DNA from: JANMEB01 sp041745295
GTDB taxonomy: Bacteria; Planctomycetota; Planctomycetia; Pirellulales; Pirellulaceae
DNA: 64,000 nt
Assembly: GCA_041745295.1 (NCBI GenBank)
Contig: JBGTJE010000005.1
Span: 1 to 64,000, forward strand
Reading direction: 5' to 3'
Under the pieces are notes generated by a model that searched no databases, was not told the DNA's origin, and saw nothing but the letters and a program-made list of their open reading frames with translations. The position numbers and the translations under genes are program-made. This document shows positions 53,469 to 61,476 of the stretch, piece after piece; within the stretch, counting starts at the first letter, position 1; every line of letters begins with the position of its first letter.

Positions 53469-55780
53469 TTCGCAAATCAACATCAATGCTTCGGCCTGAG
53501 CGAATTCCTGTTGAACTCAAAGACCGAAATCAATGGCTTTGTTGGTTGGTGAATTCCAATGGAAACAAGACTCCGATCAACGCAAGGACCGGCAAAGCCG
53601 GCAAATCAAACGATCCTAGAACTTGGACGGATTTTCAAACTGCATCGCGCCGATTTGGCGACGACGATCGGTTGGCTGGAGTTGCATTTGTAATCTCCGA
53701 TGATGATCCGTATTGCGGAGTTGATTTGGACTCATGCCGAAATATTGCAAACGGCGAAATTGCCGAATGGGCGCGAGCGATAATCAATGGGCTTAATAGC
53801 TACACGGAAACGTCGCCCGGCAGGGCGGGCGTCAAAATAATCATCAGAGCAACGAAACCGCCGGGGTCGCGGTGTCTTTTCAAGATTGATGCTTCTCCCA
53901 CTGTTAAAGATAAAACCTCGCAAGTTGAAATCTATGATCGGCTGCGATTTTGGACAATCACGTCGGATTCGCTGGACATCTACCCGTTAGCGATATTTGA
54001 TCGGCAAGTACAACTTACTGAACTAATCTCTTCGCTGAATGTGGTTGACGGCTTGATCAGCTCGGAAACTCCCAACAGCCTGCTGGGCGGCTCCAACGAC
54101 CGGGAGCGATTACGTCAGGCAGTCAATTCCTATGTTTCTGCAGTGGACCCAGTGGACCAAGGTAGACGGGACAACGCTGCATTCAGTCTCGCGGGAAATC
54201 TAGCAGCGTTTGTCACCGACACAGGAATGCGCTTGAGCGAGTCAGAAATCGTCGAGCACATGACCTTTTGGAATGCGCGGAATCGGCCGCCTCTATCTAA
54301 CAAGGAAATCTTGGCCAAAGTATCGTCGGCAATGAGGAACGGAACGCCCCGAGCAGACAAGGTCGTAAAGACGCGGTCGCATAGGTCGCCCAAAATCCGA
54401 TTGCCGGAAACGTCCAAACAAATTCACGAATTGACCTCCGAATCCGGGCGCACTGACGCCGCAAACGCCGCACGGTTTGCGCATGGGTTCGGCGATCGAT
54501 TGTTGTACGTTCCCAAGTGGAAAAAGTGGCTTGCGTGGGACAGCCGACGATGGCTTGATGATGGCGGAATTGGGGCACAACAACTAGCAAAACATTACGC
54601 CGAAGACCTTTGGCCGAAACTTGGCCAATTGGCGAAGACGCTTAGTCGAGATGATCTTGGAACGCTTCAATCATTCGTCAAATCCACAAATCAACGTAAG
54701 CGAATTTGGGATCTATTGGAGTTGGCAAAATCCGATGCTCGCATAGTTTGTGAGGTGGACTGCCTAAATCGGAATCCGACGTTGCTTAATGTTGAAAACG
54801 GCACAGTGGATTTGGAATCGGGCGAACTGAGACCCCATCGGCCCGAAGACCGGCTAACACAAATTGCTACGGTTCGATTCAATGCGCAGGCGCAATGTCC
54901 GCGATGGATTGCGGCAATGAATTTGATCTTTGACGATGACCCCGATCTAATTCAATACGTTCAGTCCTTATTGGGATATTCTGTTGCCGGACTCACCTCG
55001 GAACATATTCTTCCGATTTGCTGGGGGAAAGGCTGTAATGGCAAGTCAACGATCTGGAATACGATTTGTTATCTCTTGGGTGATTACGCTAAGACTGCGA
55101 GCCAAAGTCTATTGATGTCCCTGCGCGGACAGCATCCGACGGCAATCTGTGATCTGTACCAACGGAGATTTGTGCCAGTAACCGAGCCGTCGCAAGATCA
55201 ACTGTTAAATGAAGCATTGGTTAAAGAGCTAACTGGCGGCGATTTGATATCTGCCCGACGCATGAACGAGGACTTTTGGACGTTTGAGCCGACGCATACT
55301 TTTTGGCTGTCGACTAATCACAAGCCAAGGATTCGAGGGACCGACGAAGGAATCTGGCGTCGGATAAAACTCATCCCATGTACAGTCGATATTCAAACGC
55401 GAGCCAAAGTTCAGAAGGATTTTGCAAAGTGGCTGGCAGCGAACGAAGGACCGGGAATCTTAAATTGGTTGATTGCGGGCTTCTTGTATTGGCAGCGAAA
55501 TGGATTTGTTGAACCAGCCGCCGTCAAATTAGCAACCATCGAATACCGCGCTACCGAGGATGAACTCGGACAATGGATTAACGAGCATTGCGAACTTCTC
55601 GACGGCGCGGAGACGCAGGCATCGATGCTTTACGAACGATACAAAGCAACCGCCGGTTCGATGTCCCAAACGGAATTTGGATCGGAAATGGTTAAACGTT
55701 TTGAGCGTTGCACGGTGACTTTTGGTCCGACCCGAGGGCGGAAGGCTTATCGGGGAGTTCGATTGATTGCCGATGCGTGA
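53465..55780 (+). CDS. P4-type primase-helicase (phage/plasmid replication)
   Basis: I start at ATG 53465, overlapping the HTH stop. The 771-residue protein has an N-terminal primase-polymerase-like domain (CGVDLDSC near 85, GRAGVKIII) and a C-terminal superfamily 3 helicase: Walker A GKGCNGKST near 520, the Walker B region with DLYQRRFVPVTEPSQ and sensor WLSTNHKPRI, then an arginine finger GIWRRI. P4 alpha proteins prime and unwind at the element's own origin. A replication origin should lie close by. This is the central replication gene of phage satellites. Confidence 0.9.
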   Translation: MIRKSTSMLRPERIPVELKDRNQWLCWLVNSNGNKTPINARTGKAGKSNDPRTWTDFQTASRRFGDDDRLAGVAFVISDDDPYCGVDLDSCRNIANGEIAEWARAIINGLNSYTETSPGRAGVKIIIRATKPPGSRCLFKIDASPTVKDKTSQVEIYDRLRFWTITSDSLDIYPLAIFDRQVQLTELISSLNVVDGLISSETPNSLLGGSNDRERLRQAVNSYVSAVDPVDQGRRDNAAFSLAGNLAAFVTDTGMRLSESEIVEHMTFWNARNRPPLSNKEILAKVSSAMRNGTPRADKVVKTRSHRSPKIRLPETSKQIHELTSESGRTDAANAARFAHGFGDRLLYVPKWKKWLAWDSRRWLDDGGIGAQQLAKHYAEDLWPKLGQLAKTLSRDDLGTLQSFVKSTNQRKRIWDLLELAKSDARIVCEVDCLNRNPTLLNVENGTVDLESGELRPHRPEDRLTQIATVRFNAQAQCPRWIAAMNLIFDDDPDLIQYVQSLLGYSVAGLTSEHILPICWGKGCNGKSTIWNTICYLLGDYAKTASQSLLMSLRGQHPTAICDLYQRRFVPVTEPSQDQLLNEALVKELTGGDLISARRMNEDFWTFEPTHTFWLSTNHKPRIRGTDEGIWRRIKLIPCTVDIQTRAKVQKDFAKWLAANEGPGILNWLIAGFLYWQRNGFVEPAAVKLATIEYRATEDELGQWINEHCELLDGAETQASMLYERYKATAGSMSQTEFGSEMVKRFERCTVTFGPTRGRKAYRGVRLIADA

Positions 55781-55949
55781 ACCGTGTGAACCATTCCGGA
55801 AGTTTTGTCTCAATACTTGCCAAAGTCCCTGTTCAGCAACTTCAAATCCGTTCACACGGTTCGCAAGACAATTCCAGACTGCTCTAGCTAGCCCAAGCCA
55901 ATGTGAATACAATCGACAGTGATCATTTAAATACCGGCAAAGTGATTCG

Positions 55950-57629
55950 ATGAAACAACTATTCCGAAAGTCGTTCAAGAAACCTGTTCCCGTTGGCGCG
56001 ACGATTAATCAAAAGCGCGGCAAATCGGTTGCTCGATGGATCGGCAAAGGCGGTAAGGAAAAAACTGCCCCAGTTGAAATGAACTCAGATGGTTCATTTT
56101 CAATCCGACTGGAGCGCAAGACTTGGATGGCGCGATTTCGAAATTCCGAACGATTGATCGTCGAACGGTCGACCGGGTGCCGACTGTTGGAAGCTGCCCA
56201 AGTTCGGTTGGCGGATTTTGTCCGCAAATCGGCGCGCATCTCGTCGGGGATTTTAACACAAGACGAGCTTCTGTTATCGGATAACCTAAAGTCGACGATA
56301 GTTGAACAAATAGAATGCTACGCGGACTATTTAACCCGACGCAAAACACACTCTGCCCGAGTCAAATCAACCAAGGCTTATTTATTCGAATGTGCAAACG
56401 GCTGCGGTTGGACGACATTGGCCGATTTGAATGCCGACGGGTTGCAACGTTACTTAGATTTGAAAAGTGAAAACAAAATCGTCGATGGAAAAGTAAAACC
56501 AGGAACCTCACCCGGGGCGTTGAACGGTCGAATCGAATGCTGGGTCGCATTTGGCTATTGGTTGGCCGGAAAACGAATGAACGGAAAGCGGTCGAACAAG
56601 AACGGCGAAAAACGATTGCCCGGAAATCCATTCGATGGTTTCGCTCGATACGATGCCAAGTTGGATTGTCGACGAAAACGTCGAGCGTTAACTGAGGCCG
56701 AGCTAATCAAGCTGCTGCAAGTTGCGGCCCGTCGCCCACTAGAGGATGCCTCGATGATTCGCCGTGGCTCGCGCAAGGGAAAGCAATTGGCCAATCTGAA
56801 GCCCGCAACTATTGAGCGGCTCAAATGGATTGGCCGTGAACGCGCATTGATTTACAAGACATTGGTTTTGACCGGATTACGCAAAGGCGAATTGGCCTCA
56901 ATCAGGATCGGCCAATGTCATTTAAAAGGCTCGCGCCCATTCATTGAGCTAAAAGCAATCGATGAGAAAAACCGGGAAGGGTCCGACATTCCAATTCGTC
57001 CTGATCTAGCTGCCGAATTGCACCATTGGATTGCGGAAAAGCAAAGGTATTTGCGACCAAGTACATTGTCGATCAACGACCGGCATCCCAAACCAATCGG
57101 CGAAATCCCCTTGTTCGACGTTCCCGACGGTTTGATTCGAATCCTGGACCGCGATTTGGAATCTGCCAAAATTCCGAAAAAGGATGAGCGAGGCCGATCC
57201 GTTGACGTTCATGCTTTACGACATTCGTTCGGAACAATGCTGTCTACGTCGGGAGTTGCGCCCCGAGTTGCCCAAGCGGCAATGCGGCATTCCGATTTAG
57301 GTTTGACGATGAACGTCTACACTGATCCAAAGTTACTTGACGTTCATTCGGCGTTGGCGTCCCTGCCAAGTTTAGACACCTGCAATGAGACGGAACGCGA
57401 ACAAGCGACGGGAACCGACTCGACGCGAGAATTGGTGCCCCCTTTAGTGCACCCTCACAAGCGACCAAATCAGATAATCTCAGACAACTCAGGCAATCTG
57501 GGCGTTTCATCGCCGAATAAAGTTGAAAAGAAAAAACGCCGCGAATCATTGTTGATTCCGGCGTTTCCTTCAGTCGGGGCGACTGGCGACGAACATTTCT
57601 TAACGACGTTTTTCCCGAGAAATTGCTAG
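55950..57629 (+). CDS. Tyrosine-type integrase
   Basis: The 559-residue recombinase has the catalytic set Arg311 (TGLRKGE), His421-x-x-Arg424 (HALRHS), His447 and Tyr457 (NVYTDP). Residues 105-240 hold the core-binding SAM-like domain with Cys residues (CANGCGW). The N-terminus is a basic arm. The C-terminus runs through LVPPLVHP and then SVGATG at 541-547, the start of the GATGFEP-type tail that integrases gain by reading through their tRNA attachment site, but diverges into DEHFL. See the paired entry at 25026. It integrates and excises the element. Confidence 0.9.
   Translation: MKQLFRKSFKKPVPVGATINQKRGKSVARWIGKGGKEKTAPVEMNSDGSFSIRLERKTWMARFRNSERLIVERSTGCRLLEAAQVRLADFVRKSARISSGILTQDELLLSDNLKSTIVEQIECYADYLTRRKTHSARVKSTKAYLFECANGCGWTTLADLNADGLQRYLDLKSENKIVDGKVKPGTSPGALNGRIECWVAFGYWLAGKRMNGKRSNKNGEKRLPGNPFDGFARYDAKLDCRRKRRALTEAELIKLLQVAARRPLEDASMIRRGSRKGKQLANLKPATIERLKWIGRERALIYKTLVLTGLRKGELASIRIGQCHLKGSRPFIELKAIDEKNREGSDIPIRPDLAAELHHWIAEKQRYLRPSTLSINDRHPKPIGEIPLFDVPDGLIRILDRDLESAKIPKKDERGRSVDVHALRHSFGTMLSTSGVAPRVAQAAMRHSDLGLTMNVYTDPKLLDVHSALASLPSLDTCNETEREQATGTDSTRELVPPLVHPHKRPNQIISDNSGNLGVSSPNKVEKKKRRESLLIPAFPSVGATGDEHFLTTFFPRNC
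57572..57583. repeat. Right attachment-site core (12-base direct repeat)
   Basis: AGTCGGGGCGAC, identical to 25025-25036, in the integrase 3' end. Bases on both sides differ from the left copy, consistent with the crossover lying within it. Confidence 0.6.
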
Positions 57630-57773
57630 GTCGAGCCTTGGCATCGTCCAAGAAATTCACGGCAGACGAGTTCATTGAACTCGCCTCGGCCGCGCTATGC
57701 AAGCCCGGCAGTATCTCGACGGATGGGTCCTTCCGGTTGGTCTTCCCTTGTGACCAGAACCGGAGGACTTCCA

Positions 57774-59717
57774 ATGTCCCGAATTTTTCTTGATCCCCAA
57801 CTGACAGCGAAGCACGGCAAGACCCTGCGCGCCATCGCCATCACCCGAATCAGCACCATCCACCAAGACCCTCGAAGCAATGATGATCAATTCGATTTGG
57901 TCCGGCGATGGGTCGATGATCGGTACGATGGCCCCATCGATTGGACGCGGATCAGCGGCCAGGGGAGCGGCGAAACTCTCGATCGAGAGCAAGTCGCCGA
58001 GGCGGAACGGTTAGTCGAAACTGGCCAGTTTGATCTCGTAATCCTGGAGGACCTGTCGCGGCACCTGCGGCGGATTCACGCCGTAATTTTCTGTGAACTG
58101 TGCGAGGACAAATCGACGCGGCTCATTGCGATCAACGACTCGATCGACACCACCAAGGATTGGCGGTTGCATGCATTGTTCGCGTCGATCAAAAACGAGC
58201 AATACAACCGCGATACTTCGAACCGCATCAAGCGGAGCCACCGGAATCGATTCACGCAGGGCGGCATCGTGCAAACGGTTGTCTACGGTTACGTGAAGCC
58301 CAACGGTACAAAGTCCGACGCGGAACTTTCGAAGGATCCGGATGCCCAACCGATTTACGACGAATGGTTTCGTCGGCTTGAGGAAGGGCAATCGTTTTCC
58401 GAAGTTGCGGATTGGCTCAACGAAAATAACGTGCCTACTGGACCGTATTGTCGATCCCGAAAGTGGACCTGCAAAATGGTCGGGCGAGTAATGCGTAATC
58501 CGATTCTGAAGGGCATTCGCGAAAGGAACCGCAAGGTTTCCCGTCGCGTAAACTCAACGGGAAAGTACCGATCGGAAAACGCCGATGAGAGTGATCTGCT
58601 GCGACGCGAGTGTCCGCACTTGGCTTTCATCGAGCCTGCCCGATTCGATCGAGTCCAACAACTGTTGCAAGACCGCAATGCAATCTACAGCCCGTGCAAA
58701 AATGGAGTCGACGCCCGCAAGGGTAGACCGAAGCGGCGATCCGATTGGCCGGGCGGTCATGTTGTATGCGGAATTTGCGGCAACCCATTCCGATACGATG
58801 GACTCGCCGACAAGAAGCACATGCTCTGCCGTGGTGCGAGTGAATACACGTGCTGGAACTCGATCACGCTTAACGGTCCGGTGGCCGCGGAGAAAATGCT
58901 CGCGGCCGTATTGGACGAGGTTGAGCGTTTGCCCGGTTTTGACGCCGAATTGATCGCGGCAGTCAGCACTGAGGTTTCTCAATGGGGATCCGCACATGCC
59001 GCTCGCGTCGCAGCTGCCGTCCGCGAAGTCGCGAAACTTCAATCGGCGAGCGACAAACTGTCTGCCGCAATTCAACTTGGCGATCCGCCGCAGCGACTGG
59101 TAAACGACATGCGTAAAAACGAGCTGGAACTCGCGGAGGCGATCGCCGCCAAAGCGGTGATCGAGGCAGAGCAGCCGCCCGTTTGCGAGCTGCCAACAAT
59201 TGACGAGCTAAAGCGGATCGCGCGCGGGGCTCTTTTGAATGTCCAAGCCAGTCCCAGCGAATTGGGTACGCTCATGAAGTCCTTGATTCCGGAGATTCGT
59301 GTCTTTCCCGTGCGGCTTTGCGACGGCGGGTTGATTTCACTTCGTGCCAAGTTTGCCCTGTCGCTAGTGCCGCTCCTTAGCGTGAATCAACGAACCGACG
59401 CCGTGCAAAAGTGCCTGTCGGTCGAAATGGAGGTCGACCTGTTCGAGCGACCGCAACGTGAGAGATTTCGATCGCAGGTCATCAGCATGCGACAGGCAGG
59501 TATGACCGAATCGGTGATCGCAAACGCCTTGGGAATCACAAAGACGGCAGCTCAATACGCGGCCGCCTTGAATCGGAAGATGGTCGAACTCGGACTATCA
59601 GACCCTTACGTCGCCATTCTCAATCCGCCAGACGACTATGGCAAACTCCGCCGCCACCGGCACTCTCGATATCGATTTCGACGTGTTGAGACCGGCGGAG
59701 AAAACACCCCGGCCTAG
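57774..59717 (+). CDS. Large serine recombinase
   Basis: I start at ATG 57774 since GGAGG is 8 bases upstream; the longer frame from 57675 is not supported. The 647-residue protein has the resolvase domain (residues 18-165) with Ser27 in ITRIST as the nucleophile and LVETGQFDLVILEDLSRH. A recombinase domain follows (GIVQTVVYGYVKPNGTKS, WTCKMVGRVMRNPILKG), then a zinc ribbon (CGICGNPFRYDGL, CRGASEYTC near 335-370), a coiled coil and a C-terminal HTH (GMTESVIANALGITKTAAQYA). Such enzymes insert and remove mobile elements without host factors. It marks the next genes as a mobile segment. Confidence 0.9.
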   Translation: MSRIFLDPQLTAKHGKTLRAIAITRISTIHQDPRSNDDQFDLVRRWVDDRYDGPIDWTRISGQGSGETLDREQVAEAERLVETGQFDLVILEDLSRHLRRIHAVIFCELCEDKSTRLIAINDSIDTTKDWRLHALFASIKNEQYNRDTSNRIKRSHRNRFTQGGIVQTVVYGYVKPNGTKSDAELSKDPDAQPIYDEWFRRLEEGQSFSEVADWLNENNVPTGPYCRSRKWTCKMVGRVMRNPILKGIRERNRKVSRRVNSTGKYRSENADESDLLRRECPHLAFIEPARFDRVQQLLQDRNAIYSPCKNGVDARKGRPKRRSDWPGGHVVCGICGNPFRYDGLADKKHMLCRGASEYTCWNSITLNGPVAAEKMLAAVLDEVERLPGFDAELIAAVSTEVSQWGSAHAARVAAAVREVAKLQSASDKLSAAIQLGDPPQRLVNDMRKNELELAEAIAAKAVIEAEQPPVCELPTIDELKRIARGALLNVQASPSELGTLMKSLIPEIRVFPVRLCDGGLISLRAKFALSLVPLLSVNQRTDAVQKCLSVEMEVDLFERPQRERFRSQVISMRQAGMTESVIANALGITKTAAQYAAALNRKMVELGLSDPYVAILNPPDDYGKLRRHRHSRYRFRRVETGGENTPA

Positions 59718-59752
59718 TTTGACGCCGAATCGCATGATTCAACAACACCACC

Positions 59753-59788
59753 GGGCTCTGCCTCTCCCACGAGGCAGGGCCCATTTTT
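59753..59788 (+). terminator. Rho-independent terminator after the recombinase
   Basis: Stem GGGCTCTGCCTC with GAGGCAGGGCCC (one G-T wobble), 6-base loop, then ATTTTTATT. It separates the recombinase from the downstream small genes. Confidence 0.8.
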
Positions 59789-59800
59789 ATTGGAGCCTCG

Positions 59801-59986
59801 ATGCACCCAAAGGGAAAAACCAAAAATCACGAACCGGATCCACAAGAAATCCGTCAGAGCTTGCGCCGCTTCATTGCGTTGATTGGTCGTCTTTGTGCTT
59901 CCGAACTGACTCGGACGCGCGATGCACGCGAGTCATCAGGAATTCAAACTCGCGCTACCCGCCGAAGATCCAAAGTAGCTAAATAA
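59801..59986 (+). CDS. Small basic protein, unknown
   Basis: A 61-residue frame from ATG 59801, Lys/Arg/Ser/Thr-rich at both ends (KGKTKNHEPDPQ and TRATRRRSKVAK) with a central helix (SLRRFIALIGRLCASEL). Upstream TTGGAG is a possible ribosome site. Not recognised. Composition fits a small DNA-binding protein of the mobile segment, but this is a guess. Confidence 0.45.
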   Translation: MHPKGKTKNHEPDPQEIRQSLRRFIALIGRLCASELTRTRDARESSGIQTRATRRRSKVAK

Positions 59987-60116
59987 TGACCTGAATCCCG
60001 TCATAATCTTTTGATGGGAACTTAGCTGTTCCCTTACTTCATGCCGCCGAGCGGTGTATCGCCCGCGTAGTTGTTGACGGCGCGCGATCAACTCTCCCCA
60101 ACGAAAGGAGGAACTA

Positions 60117-60266
60117 TTGAGTAACCATTTTTTGATCGGTTGTTTTGCAGCGTCCGTCCTAGTTGCCGTAATCGCGTTCTTGCGTGAACGGCGACTTCGG
60201 ATTGCACTCGAAACGCTGCTCAGACGACTACTGCAAATTTGGAGGTCGCATGACAAGAACAGTTAG
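60117..60266 (+). CDS. Small membrane protein
   Basis: A 49-residue protein from TTG 60117, behind AAAGGAGG (7 bases away). One hydrophobic helix (HFLIGCFAASVLVAVIAFL) is followed by an Arg-rich amphipathic tail (RERRLRIALETLLRRLL). It overlaps the next gene by 17 bases, so it is probably co-translated with it. The strong ribosome site makes it credible. Function unknown. Confidence 0.6.
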   Translation: MSNHFLIGCFAASVLVAVIAFLRERRLRIALETLLRRLLQIWRSHDKNS

Positions 60267-60813
60267 TGGATGGCTGGGGCTAACCCTGTTGGCCGCGGCG
60301 GTCTCCGGCTGTCCGGACGAAGATGATAGGGTAGCTCAGCTCGCGGTAGAGGCCGCGAATCGACAGGCGGCCCAAAACCAAGAGCTTGTTCAGCTCAATC
60401 GCGAAGTGGCTGAAGGGACGCGTCGATTGATCGAATCGGACGGTCAATCCCGGGCTGAGTTTGCTAAAGCCCAGCGCGAACTTCAGCACCAGCAATCAGC
60501 CGTGGCTGATCAGTTCAATCTTCTCGAATCCGAGCGCAAAGTGGCGGCCGCCGCCCGAATGCGTGAGCCGTTACTTGCCGCGGCATTGACCGGTGTAACA
60601 ACGCTCTTGGTCGCATGTCTGCCGTTGGCCGTTGCGCTTTATCTGCTGCGACGCCATCGCGCGGACGAAACCGACCCAGCGGCCTTGAGCGAACTGTTGA
60701 TCAGTGAACTGGCGTCGGACCGTCCTGTATTACTCCCGCCAGCGCCCGAGCCGACAAATCCACGCATCGGTGTCGCAAACACCGACGTGCGTGGGCCGAG
60801 CACAGCAACGTAA
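60250..60813 (+). CDS. Predicted lipoprotein with coiled coil and membrane helix
   Basis: The 187-residue protein from ATG 60250 opens with a lipoprotein signal (hydrophobic LGLTLLAAAVSGC; lipobox AVSGC). A coiled coil follows (residues 30-100, LNREVAEGTRRLIE, LQHQQSAVADQFNLLE), then a transmembrane helix (LLAAALTGVTTLLVACLPLAVALYLL, about 115-140) and a Pro-rich tail. Similar small lipoproteins accompany conjugation and phage-related genes. It is coupled to the small membrane protein before it. Role unknown. Confidence 0.65.
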   Translation: MTRTVSGWLGLTLLAAAVSGCPDEDDRVAQLAVEAANRQAAQNQELVQLNREVAEGTRRLIESDGQSRAEFAKAQRELQHQQSAVADQFNLLESERKVAAAARMREPLLAAALTGVTTLLVACLPLAVALYLLRRHRADETDPAALSELLISELASDRPVLLPPAPEPTNPRIGVANTDVRGPSTAT

Positions 60814-60878
60814 CGGCCGCTCGATTGCGAGAACTACTTACAGGCTCATCAGAAATTTCTGACCGACGCCCAACCAAC

Positions 60879-60907
60879 GCCCAGGGCGCTTCGCCTTGGG
60901 CATTTTC
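60879..60907 (+). terminator. Terminator or attenuator before the ubiquitin-like operon
   Basis: GCCCAGGGC...GCCTTGGGC stem with a short loop and a following ATTTTCGTTT. It separates the lipoprotein from the conjugation operon, whose first ribosome site (AGGAGG) begins within 15 bases, so part of the read-through may be controlled here. Confidence 0.65.
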
Positions 60908-60925
60908 GTTTACAGGAGGAATTGC

Positions 60926-61144
60926 ATGAACCAGCGCGAACTCGATCGCCAAGTTGCCCAAGCAACCGGCGAATCAGTTCACCTCATTCGTCATCGCGGA
61001 TTTCACGCGATGGAAGCAAGCGCCGTTGGCGAATTCGCTTCGACAGACTCTCGACCGCCAATGGTAGTCGACTGGGACGCGCTCGAAATCGAGCGTCGCC
61101 ATGTTGAATCACGAACCGCGGTCCGTCCGACCATGGTCGCTTGA
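60926..61144 (+). CDS. Small protein, first gene of the ubiquitin-like operon
   Basis: A 72-residue protein from ATG 60926 with a perfect AGGAGG ribosome site. It begins MNQRELDRQVAQATGESV, a helix typical of a short conserved protein that often opens such operons in planctomycetes, then LIRHRGFHAM and a DSRPPMVVDWDALE motif. This may be a substrate-recruitment or regulatory peptide. No known domain. Confidence 0.6.
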   Translation: MNQRELDRQVAQATGESVHLIRHRGFHAMEASAVGEFASTDSRPPMVVDWDALEIERRHVESRTAVRPTMVA

Positions 61145-61218
61145 CCGTTCGTCAGTCGTCAATCGAGTCCTTCGATCGACGATGTCCCATTTTCAATTTC
61201 AATTGCTCAAAGGAAAAC

Positions 61219-61458
61219 ATGATGAAGATTCTCGTTATTAACAACGACGGGGGCGGCTTCGCCGACTACCTTGAGGTCGCCGACGGTGCGACCGTCGAGC
61301 AACTCGTCGGTCAGCAGATCGGCTCGGCCAAGCCCGAAAATTACCTCATCCGTGTGAATCGCCAGCCGTGTGCGCCGGACCAAGTCCTTCAGCCCGGCGA
61401 TCGGGTCAGCATCACGCCGACCAAGATCGAAGGCGCGGCTGAGTCGGCTTCCAACTAA
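61219..61458 (+). CDS. Ubiquitin-like beta-grasp protein (ThiS/MoaD type)
   Basis: The 79-residue protein from ATG 61219 (AAAGGAA upstream) has the beta-grasp pattern: MKILVINNDG strand, GATVEQLVGQQIG helix, ENYLIRVNRQP strand, LQPGDRVSITPTK final strand. It ends with KIEG at 69-72 followed by AAESASN, so the modifiable Gly72 is not at the terminus: a processing enzyme is needed, and the JAB peptidase in the operon is the obvious candidate. The protein is the likely modifier attached to targets by the E1 and E2 genes that follow. Confidence 0.85.
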   Translation: MMKILVINNDGGGFADYLEVADGATVEQLVGQQIGSAKPENYLIRVNRQPCAPDQVLQPGDRVSITPTKIEGAAESASN

Positions 61459-61476
61459 CCAAACCCGGAGGCCACT

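Noticed and set aside
57675..57773. Upstream start for the serine recombinase
   Set aside because: The added residues are Arg/Ser/Pro-rich with no match, and GGAGG lies before ATG 57774.
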